The notes: generated by a model from the sequence alone, not told the origin. A DNA stretch of 64,000 nt from an uncultured Pseudomonadota bacterium (GCA_902799835.1 CADCCF010000003.1:124001-188000); one strand, 5' to 3'; counted from the first letter of the stretch, positions 26,207 to 35,563 are shown. Made by a program: numbers and translations.

Positions 26207-27158
26207 ACACCTTTTTGCTTTTATCCTCGTATGCTTTAACAATCTTAGCCACCAATCCGTGTCTTACTACATCAGTTGCTGAAAAGCGTACCGAGCCTAT
26301 ATTAGCCGTTCCCTTCAAAACATCCAGTGCATCACGCAAGCCTGAGATAACTCCTCGCGGCAAGTCAACTTGGCTCAAATCCCCATTAACAACCATTCGT
26401 GAATTCTCGCCCAAACGAGTCAAAAACATCTTCATTTGCATCGGTGTGGTATTCTGAGCTTCATCCAAAATAATGAATGCATTAGACAAGGTACGACCGC
26501 GCATAAAGGCCAAAGGAGCAATTTCAATCTCGCCCAAAGCAATCTTTTTATCAACCTGTTCCGCCGGCAACATTTCATACAGTGCATCGTACAAAGGACG
26601 CAAATACGGATCAACTTTATCCTTCAAATCACCGGGCAAAAATCCCAAGTTCTCGCCTGCTTCAACGGCCGGACGCGACAGAATAATCTTATCAATGGCG
26701 CCCTCCAACATCATCGAAACAGCCAGTGCTACTGCTAAATAGGTTTTACCAGTACCGGCAGGTCCCAAACCAAAAACCAATTCATTATTCATCATGGTTT
26801 GAATATACTCCGCTTGCGTTGCTGAACGCGGATATATATGACGTTTCTTGGTTTTTAATACAATATTGCTCAAATCAATGGCTGCCTGACAATCTTTATT
26901 ATCACCGCAAATACGCACTGCCGCACTAACCTCTTGCTCGCCGATTTCAATTCCGCGGCTAACCTTATTATACAGCACATCAATAGCAGCTTTGGCCTGA
27001 TCAACTGCAGCTTTCTTTCCTTTAATGGTCATTTTATTACCAAAAGAGCTGATTTCAACTCCGGTAATTTTTTCCAACAAGCGCAAATTTGAATCCTGTG
27101 CGCCAACCATTTGCTGAACCAATGTATTATTAAATAACTCAAAAGAAACTTCTGCCAT
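26193..27158 (-). CDS. phoH: PhoH-family ATPase
   Basis: A 321-residue PhoH-like protein (often called PhoL or YbeZ). The Walker A motif is GPAGTGKTYLAVA, Walker B IILDEAQNT, and the phrase HIYPRSATQAEYIQTM and RGRTLSNAF are typical. An N-terminal KH-like region occupies about residues 1-90. It works with YbeY in RNA metabolism. It follows miaB by 5 nt. Confidence 0.94.
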   Translation of the reverse strand: MAEVSFELFNNTLVQQMVGAQDSNLRLLEKITGVEISSFGNKMTIKGKKAAVDQAKAAIDVLYNKVSRGIEIGEQEVSAAVRICGDNKDCQAAIDLSNIVLKTKKRHIYPRSATQAEYIQTMMNNELVFGLGPAGTGKTYLAVALAVSMMLEGAIDKIILSRPAVEAGENLGFLPGDLKDKVDPYLRPLYDALYEMLPAEQVDKKIALGEIEIAPLAFMRGRTLSNAFIILDEAQNTTPMQMKMFLTRLGENSRMVVNGDLSQVDLPRGVISGLRDALDVLKGTANIGSVRFSATDVVRHGLVAKIVKAYEDKSKKVYGEE

Positions 27159-27163
27159 AATTT

Positions 27164-28498
27164 TTACATCCTTACAATTTTTCCAGACAACGAATTCATT
27201 GTCGCACTTTCTACCTTAACATCAACAATTTTATTTAAATATTCCCCATTTGCCTCTGCATAAATATTTTGCATCCAAGGTGTTCGTCCGGTTAATTGTC
27301 CGGCATGTCTTCCTTTATTTTCAAATAAAACCTCTATTGTCTTACCGACAGTCTGTTGATTAAAATCTGTCTGATAGGCAAATAATTTTTCTTGCAATAT
27401 TGCCAGTCGTTCCTTTTTAACTTTTTCCGGAAGCTGATTCGGATATTCAGCAGCCGGAGTACCGGGACGCGGCGAATATTTAAATGAAAAAGCCGTAATA
27501 AATTTCACCTCATCAACTAGATCCAAAGTAGCTTGAAAATCGTCATCCGATTCTCCGGGGAAACCTACTATGAAATCTGATGCAAATCCTATCTGCGGAT
27601 TCGCCTCACGCAAACGATCTATAACATCAAGGTATTGTGCCTTTGTGTGTCTTCGGTTCATCGCACGCAAAATCTTATCTGAGCCTGATTGAACCGGCAA
27701 GTGTAAGTAAGGCATCAGTATTTTCATATCCTTGTGACACTTAATCAAATCATCATCAACATCGGCCGGATATGATGTGGTATAGCGCAGTCTTTTCAGA
27801 CCATCTAGCTCACCTATTTTACGCAAAAGATAAGCTAAATTACGTTCTTTACCAGCCTTATCTTCACCATGATAAGAGTTAACATTTTGCCCTAGCAAAT
27901 TAAGTTCCAATGCTCCGTCACTAACCAACTTACGAGCTTCTCTTAGCACATCTTCAACCGGACGAGATGTTTCAATACCGCGCGTATATGGCACAACACA
28001 ATAAGTACAAAAATTATTACACCCTTCCTGAATAGCAATATATGAGCATACACCTTCAGCTTTGTTCTCACTCAAAAAATCAAATTTTGACTCAGCTGGA
28101 AACTCAGTGTCTATTACTTGAATTCCACTATCTTTTTCCAACTCATCAAGGACCTGCCCCAAACGATGATATGTCAACGGTCCCAATGCAAAATCAACTG
28201 CATCCGAGCGCTTAAATACCTGCTCATCTTCGGCTTGCACCACACAACCGACAACCCCGATGATAGTATTTTTTCCTTCTAACAATCTGGCTTGTTTTAC
28301 CAAATTAGCACGTCCCAAATCAGAAAATAGTTTCTCGGCTGCTTTTTCCCTGATATGACAAGTATTAAAAATTACCAAATCTGCATCCTCGATTCTACTT
28401 GTCGCTTGCAATCCTCTTTGTTCAAGGATTCCTGCGATTCGATGAGAATCATACACATTCATCTGGCATCCGAAAGTCTTTATAAAATAAGTTTTCAT
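27164..28498 (-). CDS. miaB: tRNA 2-methylthioadenosine synthase MiaB
   Basis: A 444-residue radical-SAM methylthiotransferase that converts i6A37 to ms2i6A37. The N-terminal UPF0004 domain holds three cysteines for one cluster (KTFGCQMNVYDS, FNTCHIREKA, GVVGCVVQA), the radical-SAM motif is EGCNNFCTYCVVPYTRG, and a C-terminal TRAM domain (EVLFENKGRHAGQLTGRTP) ends the protein. It is the first gene of the miaB-phoH-ybeY-corC-lnt-XRE run. Confidence 0.96.
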   Translation of the reverse strand: MKTYFIKTFGCQMNVYDSHRIAGILEQRGLQATSRIEDADLVIFNTCHIREKAAEKLFSDLGRANLVKQARLLEGKNTIIGVVGCVVQAEDEQVFKRSDAVDFALGPLTYHRLGQVLDELEKDSGIQVIDTEFPAESKFDFLSENKAEGVCSYIAIQEGCNNFCTYCVVPYTRGIETSRPVEDVLREARKLVSDGALELNLLGQNVNSYHGEDKAGKERNLAYLLRKIGELDGLKRLRYTTSYPADVDDDLIKCHKDMKILMPYLHLPVQSGSDKILRAMNRRHTKAQYLDVIDRLREANPQIGFASDFIVGFPGESDDDFQATLDLVDEVKFITAFSFKYSPRPGTPAAEYPNQLPEKVKKERLAILQEKLFAYQTDFNQQTVGKTIEVLFENKGRHAGQLTGRTPWMQNIYAEANGEYLNKIVDVKVESATMNSLSGKIVRM

Positions 28499-28646
28499 TA
28501 CCTTTCAACCTCAATATTTCGGTTGATAATAAATGATATTTTTTGTTTTTCAAACATTTTTCATCACCCATTAGCGGTTTTTATTGAAAAATTAACATAA
28601 TTCTGCTAGTATACAATTAAGATAACAACTTTAGGAGATCACTAAT

Positions 28647-29081
28647 ATGTCAGAAAATGAAAACAACTTCACCGCAAGAATGAATGATGAAGATAAAATT
28701 GCTTTTCTCAAAGCCCTTTCGGTCTTAGCCAAAGCAGATCACCACTTTGATGACGATCAAAAAGAAAAAATTCAGGATATCGCCTTGATATTTGGTATAT
28801 CAGCCCAAAAAATTCCTGAAATTTTACAGGAAGAATCTCAAGAAAAAGTTTTGCAAAGGGTCAGCCAAATCAAAAACCGCCGTGTAGCTTTAGCTTTGAT
28901 TAGAGAAATGTGCTTTTTAGCAAATTCTGACAGTGATCTTACCGATGAAGAAGTTATGTTTATCGGTAAAGTTGGTGAAGCTATGGGAATTGAGCTGGAG
29001 AAAATCGAACAAATCAGCCAGTGGGTTATTGATCATATTATCTTACAGGAACAGAAAAAGTTAATTTTTGAAACCAACTAA
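28647..29081 (+). CDS. TerB-like protein
   Basis: A 144-residue, mainly helical acidic protein. IAFLKALSVLAKADHHFDDD and REMCFLANSDSDLTDEEVMF with a conserved acidic D-x-D-x-x-E pattern fit the TerB/DjlA-like (tellurite resistance B) fold, which may bind metal. SD AGGAGA 9 nt ahead of the ATG. It is divergent from miaB and 23 nt upstream of the next unknown gene, with which it may be co-transcribed. No tellurite genes are nearby. Confidence 0.75.
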   Translation: MSENENNFTARMNDEDKIAFLKALSVLAKADHHFDDDQKEKIQDIALIFGISAQKIPEILQEESQEKVLQRVSQIKNRRVALALIREMCFLANSDSDLTDEEVMFIGKVGEAMGIELEKIEQISQWVIDHIILQEQKKLIFETN

Positions 29082-29104
29082 AAAGACTTGAAAGGATACC
29101 AACC

Positions 29105-30106
29105 ATGTCCGACAACTACAACAAACAAGAACTTATCCGCGATTTGCATAATATGCCTCTCAACCTTTTGCAACAAAAGGCCGACGAATTTGCTAAAAAA
29201 CAAGGTTTGGAACGGCACAATGATGTAATTGAACACATGGCAAGAAAAAATAATGGCAATCCTATTCAATTTCAGGATAATTGGAAGCCAATGTTTTGGC
29301 AGGCCAACGGCAATACTGCTAAAAAAACCGTAACAATCAGAGGTAAAGAAGTTCCTGTTTATGATATGGATTTTTACATTGCTGAAAGTTTGCAATCTTT
29401 GCAATCAGGTCAAGATCCTGAGGCCGAGTATTATGGTTGGGTTGATCAGGCTAAAGTCATTATCAAGGACATGAAGACCGATGGTACTACCTTGCAAGAG
29501 CTTCATACCCGCAGTGATTTTGTTTCTTTTTTGGATGAGCGCGAAACCGAGCTTAAACGCGTTATATCATTATACGCCGGTGCAGCTTTCAACAGTAACT
29601 GTTCACAACAAAACCCAGCTCAGGAAAAGCTAAAATTTTTAACTTTCAAACTAAGTGAGTTACGTAAGATTCGCGAGAGGGTTCAAAGCACCAAACCATC
29701 CAGACCTAAATTTAAAAAAAGCCCCATAAAACAAGCAACTAATGATGTCATAATAGAGGAATATATTGATGATGATTCGCATGGATCTAATGATTACGAT
29801 GATCTTGATAATTCAGCCGAAGCTGTCAGCTTAGCTTCTCAGTTATGTGCTATGCACATTCTTCGCAACGATCAGCAGGAACAAGAACAAAATAATCTTA
29901 TCAATCAACCTATGTATGAACAGATTCATGATTCGAATGTTTCAACGCATAAGCTCAGCAATCTTGAAAAATTGCGTGAAAAAATGCGTAAAATTTGGCG
30001 ACTTAGCGGACGTTTGCCTCAACGCGTCCAAAAAACTCGCAAAGGCTTTAGTGCTCAAAATTACATAGCTCTCAGTCGCAGAGCTGAAGATGAGTATGGT
30101 TATTAA
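29105..30106 (+). CDS. Hypothetical protein, helical with disordered acidic middle
   Basis: A 333-residue protein without signal peptide or membrane segment. The N-terminal part (about 1-200) looks helical with KVIIKDMKTDGTTLQELHT and DFVSFLDERETELKRVISL. Residues near 215-240 are acidic (EEYIDDDSHGSNDYDD), followed by a Gln/Asn-rich stretch and a strongly basic end (KLREKMRKIWRLSGRLPQR). The SD AAAGGA lies 8 nt before the ATG. It follows the TerB-like gene. The charge pattern could suit nucleic acid or protein binding, but nothing more can be said. Confidence 0.65.
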   Translation: MSDNYNKQELIRDLHNMPLNLLQQKADEFAKKQGLERHNDVIEHMARKNNGNPIQFQDNWKPMFWQANGNTAKKTVTIRGKEVPVYDMDFYIAESLQSLQSGQDPEAEYYGWVDQAKVIIKDMKTDGTTLQELHTRSDFVSFLDERETELKRVISLYAGAAFNSNCSQQNPAQEKLKFLTFKLSELRKIRERVQSTKPSRPKFKKSPIKQATNDVIIEEYIDDDSHGSNDYDDLDNSAEAVSLASQLCAMHILRNDQQEQEQNNLINQPMYEQIHDSNVSTHKLSNLEKLREKMRKIWRLSGRLPQRVQKTRKGFSAQNYIALSRRAEDEYGY

Positions 30107-30184
30107 CTTTTCTATCAAGTTGACATTGTTAAAAATTTGTTTTATTGCTAGATAAGATGTGATTAAAAATTCAAGGAGATAATT

Positions 30185-30487
30185 ATGATTATTTTTGACC
30201 CTATTTTGTGGCTTTTAGAACTCATTGTTGACATTTACTTTAAAATCGTAGTGGTTCAGATAGTTATTTATTGGTTAATTCATTTCAAAGTTTTGGAAGC
30301 CTCTAACAAATATGCTAAAAAAACCGTTGAGTTGTTGGATAAAGTTACACTTCCGGTTTATGAAAAAATTAAATCCAAAATTCCGACTGTATTTTCAGGA
30401 TTTGATTTTACTCCGTTTGTCCTGTTAATTGCTTTGTGGTTTGTATTGCGCGTAATTGCAAGTCTGCGCGCCTTGATTGCCGGATAA
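30185..30487 (+). CDS. yggT: YggT-family membrane protein
   Basis: A 100-residue protein with two hydrophobic regions (FDPILWLLELIVDIYFKIVV and FTPFVLLIALWFVLRVIASL) separated by a loop EASNKYAKKTVELLDKVT with the family phrase around LP-Y-x-K-I. This is one YggT repeat. In alphaproteobacteria yggT, the DUF167 gene and folD form a conserved cluster, as here. Proposed roles are in cell division or osmotic response; none is shown. SD AAGGAG 8 nt before the ATG. Confidence 0.88.
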   Translation: MIIFDPILWLLELIVDIYFKIVVVQIVIYWLIHFKVLEASNKYAKKTVELLDKVTLPVYEKIKSKIPTVFSGFDFTPFVLLIALWFVLRVIASLRALIAG

Positions 30488-30796
30488 ATGTTTTTTGAAA
30501 AAAGCAACAATGGTTTTATGTTAAGAGTTAGGTTGACACCTAACTCTTCGTTTTGTAGGGTTATGGGAATATTCAGCGACGCCTCCGGTACTGATTTTTT
30601 GAAAATAAATGTCATATCAGCTCCGGAAAAAGGCAAAGCAAATGCTGAACTAATCAGTTTTTTAGCCAAACAGCTCAAAAAATCTAAATCAGCTTTCACT
30701 ATTGTATCCGGAGAACTTGACAGATATAAAAAAATCTTTATAACATCTTCCCAAGATTTAACCGATAATCTATTATCTCTTTGCGCAAAGGAATGA
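30488..30796 (+). CDS. DUF167/YggU-family protein
   Basis: A 102-residue protein of the YggU/DUF167 family: RLTPNSSFCRVMGIFSD, LKINVISAPEKGKANAELI, FLAKQLKKSKSAFTIVSGE. The fold is a small alpha/beta domain of unknown role. Its ATG follows the yggT stop directly and its stop (TGA at 30796) sits just before the folD start, showing tight coupling. Confidence 0.88.
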   Translation: MFFEKSNNGFMLRVRLTPNSSFCRVMGIFSDASGTDFLKINVISAPEKGKANAELISFLAKQLKKSKSAFTIVSGELDRYKKIFITSSQDLTDNLLSLCAKE

Positions 30797-30798
30797 AT

Positions 30799-31692
30799 AT
30801 GACAGCTCAAATTATTGATGGCAAAGCAATAGCTCAAAAAACCTGCGATGAACTGAAAACCAAAATTTCCTCTCTGCAAGATGGAGCCCCGTCTTTAGCT
30901 GTTATTTTGGTAGGCGATGACGAAGCCAGTCAAATTTATGTGCGCAATAAAAAAAAGAAAGCCACAGAAGTCGGCATTGATTGCCACGTGATTGAATTGT
31001 CTGCCAGCATTGGTGAAAGTGCTCTTTTATCCACCATTGATGAGCTTAATGACAATCCGCATATTAACGGCATAATCGTTCAATTGCCACTGCCCAAACA
31101 TCTTGATGAGCAAAAAATTATTGCCCATATTTCGCCCGATAAAGATGTCGATGGTTTTACTCCGTATAACAGCGGGTTATTATCTTACAACAATCCTTCA
31201 GCTTTTGTTTCTGCCACGCCTAAAGGTGTATTGGAGTTGTTAAAATCAACCGGAATTGATTTGGTTGGCAAGCATGCTGTAGTAATCGGACGTTCCCATA
31301 TTGTTGGTCGTCCGGTAGCAAAACTTTTGCTCAATGCTGACTGCACGGTTACCATTACCCACTCACACACAGTCAATCTGCCGGAAATCACTCAAACAGC
31401 TGACATTATCGTTTCTGCTTGTGGCCAACCCAAAATGATAAAATCATCTTGGCTGAAAGAAGGTGTTGTTATTCTTGATGTTGGCATTACAAGGGTGGAC
31501 GGGCACTTGTGCGGAGATGTCGACTTTGATGATGTAAAAGAAAAAGCTTCATTTATCACCCCTGTTCCCGGTGGCGTTGGTCCAATGACTATTGCTATGT
31601 TATTGGTTAATACTTACGAAGCATTTTTGCGAGCCCAAGCTAAAGGTGAGACCTCACATTGTTGCCATCATAAAAATTGTCATTGCCACTAA
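30799..31692 (+). CDS. folD: Methylenetetrahydrofolate dehydrogenase/cyclohydrolase
   Basis: A 297-residue bifunctional FolD that interconverts 5,10-methylene-THF and 10-formyl-THF with NADP. The catalytic Lys lies in YVRNKKKKA, followed by GIIVQLPLPKHLDE, SPDKDVDGFTPYN and the nucleotide-binding VVIGRSHIVGRPVAKLL; TPVPGGVGPMTIAML is at the C-terminus. The start at 30799 (MTAQIIDG) has AAAGGA 6 nt ahead. The last 14 residues are unusual: a Cys/His cluster HCCHHKNCHCH after the normal end of the fold. Confidence 0.95.
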   Translation: MTAQIIDGKAIAQKTCDELKTKISSLQDGAPSLAVILVGDDEASQIYVRNKKKKATEVGIDCHVIELSASIGESALLSTIDELNDNPHINGIIVQLPLPKHLDEQKIIAHISPDKDVDGFTPYNSGLLSYNNPSAFVSATPKGVLELLKSTGIDLVGKHAVVIGRSHIVGRPVAKLLLNADCTVTITHSHTVNLPEITQTADIIVSACGQPKMIKSSWLKEGVVILDVGITRVDGHLCGDVDFDDVKEKASFITPVPGGVGPMTIAMLLVNTYEAFLRAQAKGETSHCCHHKNCHCH

Positions 31693-31745
31693 AATATTCC
31701 TTTTGAGTGATTATATATTAGTCATTATTCAAAAGGATTGCTGCA

Positions 31746-32108
31746 ATGAATAACTGTGCGGTTTTTATGTTGGACCACGACAAAGATTTCTTAAAATTAT
31801 ATTCCACTATTCTGGAACGTAAAGGCTGTCAGGTCTTTGCTACCGATAATCTTTTTATTCTGCTCAAATATGCCCAAACCGTTGAACCTAGGTGGATTTT
31901 TATTGATGAAAATTTTTCTGCCGCCGCTCCTGATGACATAATCAACACCATCAACCATCAGGTTGAAAATGCACCTCGTTACACGGTTATGAGCCAAAGC
32001 AAAGACTTCCCTTACTTTGACCACACTTCACCGGTCGATTACATCTACAAACCTCGCACTCTGGAAAAAATAATTCACATTGCAGAAAATTGTTGCATTA
32101 TTCAATAA
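31746..32108 (+). CDS. Single-domain response-regulator-like receiver protein
   Basis: A 120-residue CheY-like domain. MLDHDKDFLKLYSTILERKG matches the acidic pocket and helix 1, Asp54 in RWIFIDENFS is the likely phosphoacceptor, and Lys102 in YIYKPRTLEKI is the conserved lysine before the cis-proline. The acidic pair is D-H-D rather than D-D and the sequence is diverged, so phosphorylation is likely but not certain. No partner kinase is adjacent. SD AAAGGA is about 9 nt before the ATG. Confidence 0.75.
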   Translation: MNNCAVFMLDHDKDFLKLYSTILERKGCQVFATDNLFILLKYAQTVEPRWIFIDENFSAAAPDDIINTINHQVENAPRYTVMSQSKDFPYFDHTSPVDYIYKPRTLEKIIHIAENCCIIQ

Positions 32109-32156
32109 AATCTCTACTATTGGCAACATGATTTTCAACTATTACTTGTGTGCATC

Positions 32157-32756
32157 ATGCTGAATTTTTTGCAAAACATAATTCGTAAAACTTATGATCT
32201 TATGCTCAAATGGTCTGCTTCGCCCAACGCGATGTTTTGGCTGTTTTTGGTGGCCTTTGCCGAGAGTTCTTTTTTTCCGATTCCACCTGATATCATGTTG
32301 ATTCCTATGATTTTAGCTACCCCGACTAAAGCATGGAAAATAGCCGGTGTTGCTACCCTTGCCAGTTTGATTGGCGGATATTTCGGCTATGCTATCGGAA
32401 TATTTGCTTTTGACATGATTGCTGAACCTATTTTGCAGTTTTATCATGCCTTAGATAAATTTTACACTTTTGAAAATTACTACCATCAATATGGTGCCTG
32501 GATTGTTTTTGGTGCCGGCATTACGCCTTTCCCTTACAAAATCATAACCATTGCCAGTGGTGTTGTTCATCTCGATTTAGTAGTATTCACTATTGCTTCG
32601 ATTTTGGCACGCGGTATGCGCTTCTTTGTGGTAGCTTGGCTCTTAAAAAAATACGGCGAACCAATGAAATACTTCATCGATAAACATTTGGGAAAATTAT
32701 CGGTTTTGTTTTTAATATTACTTATCGCTGGATTTGCCGCGGTAAAACTGTTTTAG
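32157..32756 (+). CDS. YqaA/DedA-family membrane protein
   Basis: A 199-residue polytopic membrane protein of the SNARE-associated (DedA/YqaA) family: FAESSFFPIPPDIMLIPMI, TLASLIGGYFGYAIG, and GAGITPFPYKIITIASGVVHLD with the re-entrant-loop features G-x-x-P and F-P-Y-K. These proteins are implicated in lipid flipping and membrane homeostasis. No clear SD is visible; an in-frame GTG three codons upstream is an alternative start. It is convergent with mic60, overlapping it by 4 nt. Confidence 0.85.
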   Translation: MLNFLQNIIRKTYDLMLKWSASPNAMFWLFLVAFAESSFFPIPPDIMLIPMILATPTKAWKIAGVATLASLIGGYFGYAIGIFAFDMIAEPILQFYHALDKFYTFENYYHQYGAWIVFGAGITPFPYKIITIASGVVHLDLVVFTIASILARGMRFFVVAWLLKKYGEPMKYFIDKHLGKLSVLFLILLIAGFAAVKLF

Positions 32757-33751
32757 TTTTTCAAAAACTTAACCTTCATCACAGCCAATCCATTGGCGGT
32801 AATCCGTGAAATACTTTCATAAAAATCACGATAAATTTGTGCGTTGTGCAACCATTCTTTAAATGATGCATTTTCCAACAATTCGTGGTTCAACGGTTTT
32901 TCGGCAATTCCCACTGCTCTGATTATCTCGCCGGAAAGCACAAAATCGCGTACAATATCCCAGGCTCTATCTTCTTCACTAAACTCTTTTTTGGCGTTTT
33001 GCTTGTCTTCATCGCCGGATTTTCTGATTTTTATAATCTTGTTTAATTTATTAAAAATCCGCTCTTTCCAATTGACTGCTTTTGTCTCTTCCTCTATCTC
33101 TTGCGGATATTTAGCCACATAAGCTTCGATAAATTCTTTTTGTAGCTCTTCTTTGCTCGGCACTCCTAATACCGCAATATCCTCAATTTTTTTCACTTCA
33201 TCTTTAACTTTAACATTTCCTTTGGCAATCTCGCTCAGCACTTCGGCTTCATATACGAACTCACCACCGCGATCACCGGCTTCTTTTACCAAAGTTGCTG
33301 CTGTCAAAATCAATGCACCGTCGTCTGTTACTTTGGCTAAAGAACGCAACCTTTCTTCCGCATTGTCCATACGCACAACCAAACCCAACAAAGCATCAAC
33401 ATCCGCCTTCGACTTTATGGTATTAACACTAATCTGCTCAATATCATCGATTCGTTTTTGCATTGCGGAAAGATCCGGATTTTTTGCAACATATTCAACC
33501 TCACGCAACCGATTTTGCAAATCGACCAACTGTTGCTGTAAATCATTAACTTGTCCGACCATAACCTCATCTTGTTTGGGTGTCATCAACTCATCAAGCC
33601 AAACTTTCAACTCGGCTCGATTATACCAAGCCCCATAACCCAACGCACCAATGACGGCCAAACTTACCAATCCTCTTATCAACTTCCCCCAATAACCATT
33701 TGATTGCGTTGTTTTGTTCTCTTCATTAAGTTCCGGTTTTGCTTTTGCCAT
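32753..33751 (-). CDS. Mic60/mitofilin-like inner-membrane protein
   Basis: A 332-residue protein: a charged N-terminus, one TM helix (GLVSLAVIGALGYGAWYN), a coiled coil (GQVNDLQQQLVDLQNRLREVE and onward to about residue 120), and a helical C-terminal domain ending MKVKFLKN. The layout and its position beside tsaD match the alphaproteobacterial COG4223/Mic60 homologues, ancestors of the mitochondrial crista-junction organiser. The start at 33751 has GGAG 9 nt upstream; an upstream in-frame ATG (33790) lacks an SD. The hemC and hemD genes that often lie between are absent. Confidence 0.75.
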   Translation of the reverse strand: MAKAKPELNEENKTTQSNGYWGKLIRGLVSLAVIGALGYGAWYNRAELKVWLDELMTPKQDEVMVGQVNDLQQQLVDLQNRLREVEYVAKNPDLSAMQKRIDDIEQISVNTIKSKADVDALLGLVVRMDNAEERLRSLAKVTDDGALILTAATLVKEAGDRGGEFVYEAEVLSEIAKGNVKVKDEVKKIEDIAVLGVPSKEELQKEFIEAYVAKYPQEIEEETKAVNWKERIFNKLNKIIKIRKSGDEDKQNAKKEFSEEDRAWDIVRDFVLSGEIIRAVGIAEKPLNHELLENASFKEWLHNAQIYRDFYESISRITANGLAVMKVKFLKN

Positions 33752-33859
33752 GACTGTTTCTCCGTTTTTTATGATAAAAATGCTTGGCATTATTTATTTA
33801 ACAGTGTATATAATATCATCAAATAAGCAACAACAATTTAAATTTTAAGAAGCACAAAA

Positions 33860-34936
33860 ATGTTAGTTCTAGGAATTGAAAGCAGTTGCGACGAAACTGC
33901 AGCCGCAATTGTAAGTGATAAAAAAGAAATTCTCTCATCAACTGTACTAACCCAAAGCGAACACAAAAATTTTGGCGGAGTAGTGCCGGAATTGGCCGCA
34001 CGTGCTCATTTAGAACATATTGACGAGATAATTGATGAAACTTTTAGGGCAGCTCATATTGCCCCGCAAGATGTTGATGCCATCGCCGTAGCTGCCGGTC
34101 CCGGACTTATCGGTGGGGTTACGGTTGGTGTTATGGCCGCTAAAGCTCTCGCTTTGGCTTTGAATAAACCATTCATCGCTCTGAATCACTTGGAAGCACA
34201 CGCCTTGGTTGCACGTCTGCAACATCAAATTGAATATCCTTATCTGTTATTACTTACCTCCGGTGGTCACTGCCAAATTTTGGTGGTTGAAGGAGTGGGA
34301 CAATTTAAACGTCTTGGTACCACTATTGACGATGCTGCCGGTGAAGCTTTTGATAAAGTTGCCAAAATGTTGGGCTTAGGTTACCCCGGTGGTCCGATGG
34401 TTGAAAAAATGGCAGCACTCGGTGATGATTCTCGTTTTGTTTTACCACGCCCGTTATACAATTCTCCCGACTGTGATTTATCATTTTCCGGATTAAAAAC
34501 CGCTGTACGCAAAATTGTTGAATCTTATGCCCCTGACGGAATTATTGAACACACCATTATGCGTAAACGCGACGTCGCCGACATTTGTGCATGTTTCCAA
34601 AAAGCCGTTGCCGATGTTTTTACCCACAAATTGGAAAAAGCTATTCGTTATTTCAAAACCAACTATCCAGCCGGTCAATATTTGGTTGTTGCCGGAGGAG
34701 TTGCTGCTAATTTGTATTTGCGCAACCGTTTGCAGGAACTTTGCAACAACACTAAATTGCTATTTGCCGCTCCACCGGTTAATCTATGTACTGATAACGG
34801 AGTTATGATTGCTTGGGCCGGAGTTGAACACGCTATGCATGATATGTTTAGTGATTTGGAATTCAAGCCGCGTCCGCGTTGGCCCTTAGATGAAAATGCG
34901 CCTAAAGCTGCCGGAGCCGGAGGTGTCAAGGCATGA
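33860..34936 (+). CDS. tsaD: tRNA N6-threonylcarbamoyladenosine synthase TsaD
   Basis: A 358-residue Kae1/TsaD protein that transfers the threonylcarbamoyl group to A37 of ANN-reading tRNAs. It starts LVLGIESSCDETAAAIV; the metal-binding motif is ALNHLEAHALV and the ATPase phrases are LLLTSGGHCQI and GGVAANLYLR with CTDNGVMIAWAG. It overlaps nth by 4 nt (ATGA). The neighbouring divergent mic60 is a typical alphaproteobacterial linkage. Confidence 0.96.
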   Translation: MLVLGIESSCDETAAAIVSDKKEILSSTVLTQSEHKNFGGVVPELAARAHLEHIDEIIDETFRAAHIAPQDVDAIAVAAGPGLIGGVTVGVMAAKALALALNKPFIALNHLEAHALVARLQHQIEYPYLLLLTSGGHCQILVVEGVGQFKRLGTTIDDAAGEAFDKVAKMLGLGYPGGPMVEKMAALGDDSRFVLPRPLYNSPDCDLSFSGLKTAVRKIVESYAPDGIIEHTIMRKRDVADICACFQKAVADVFTHKLEKAIRYFKTNYPAGQYLVVAGGVAANLYLRNRLQELCNNTKLLFAAPPVNLCTDNGVMIAWAGVEHAMHDMFSDLEFKPRPRWPLDENAPKAAGAGGVKA

Positions 34937-35556
34937 GAGATATAAAAGAAATTGAAACTATCTTAGATGTATTTAAAGCGAAAGACGCCAACCCTAAAAG
35001 TGAGTTAGAATTTCATAATGCCTATACTTTGTTGGTGGCAATTATTCTTTCGGCACAAAGCACCGATAAAGGTGTCAATAAGGCAACAAAGGAACTGTTT
35101 AAGATTGCCGACACTCCTCAAGCTATGCTGAATTTAGGACTGGAAAAACTAAAAAATTACATCAAAACTATCGGTCTATATAACAACAAAGCCAAAAACA
35201 TTATTGCTATGTCCGAAATTTTGGTAGCACAACATAATGGCAAAGTTCCCCACGACCAAGAAGCTTTGGAAAAACTTCCGGGGGTTGGAAGAAAAACTGC
35301 TAATGTTTTGCTCAATGTTTGGTGGAATGAACCAACCGTAGCTGTTGATACCCATGTCTTACGCTTGGCTCAAAGATTGGATTTAAGCGACGGAAAAACT
35401 CCTTTAGAAGTTGAAGCAGACCTTAACAAGTTGCCTGATGAATATCGTCGTCATGTCAATCATTGGCTCGTTTTGTTCGGACGCTACATTTGCAAGGCCA
35501 AAAATCCTGCTTGCAATCAATGTCCTATCACCAAATTTTGCCGTGTCGCTAAATAA
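34933..35556 (+). CDS. nth: Endonuclease III
   Basis: A 207-residue bifunctional DNA glycosylase/AP lyase for oxidised pyrimidines. The helix-hairpin-helix LEKLPGVGRKTANVLL contains the catalytic Lys, AVDTHVLRLA the catalytic Asp, and the [4Fe-4S] motif is C-x6-C-x2-C-x5-C (from CKAKNPAC to the last Cys in ITKFC). It is translationally coupled to tsaD by an ATGA overlap. Confidence 0.96.
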   Translation: MRDIKEIETILDVFKAKDANPKSELEFHNAYTLLVAIILSAQSTDKGVNKATKELFKIADTPQAMLNLGLEKLKNYIKTIGLYNNKAKNIIAMSEILVAQHNGKVPHDQEALEKLPGVGRKTANVLLNVWWNEPTVAVDTHVLRLAQRLDLSDGKTPLEVEADLNKLPDEYRRHVNHWLVLFGRYICKAKNPACNQCPITKFCRVAK

Positions 35557-35563
35557 GTTATTT

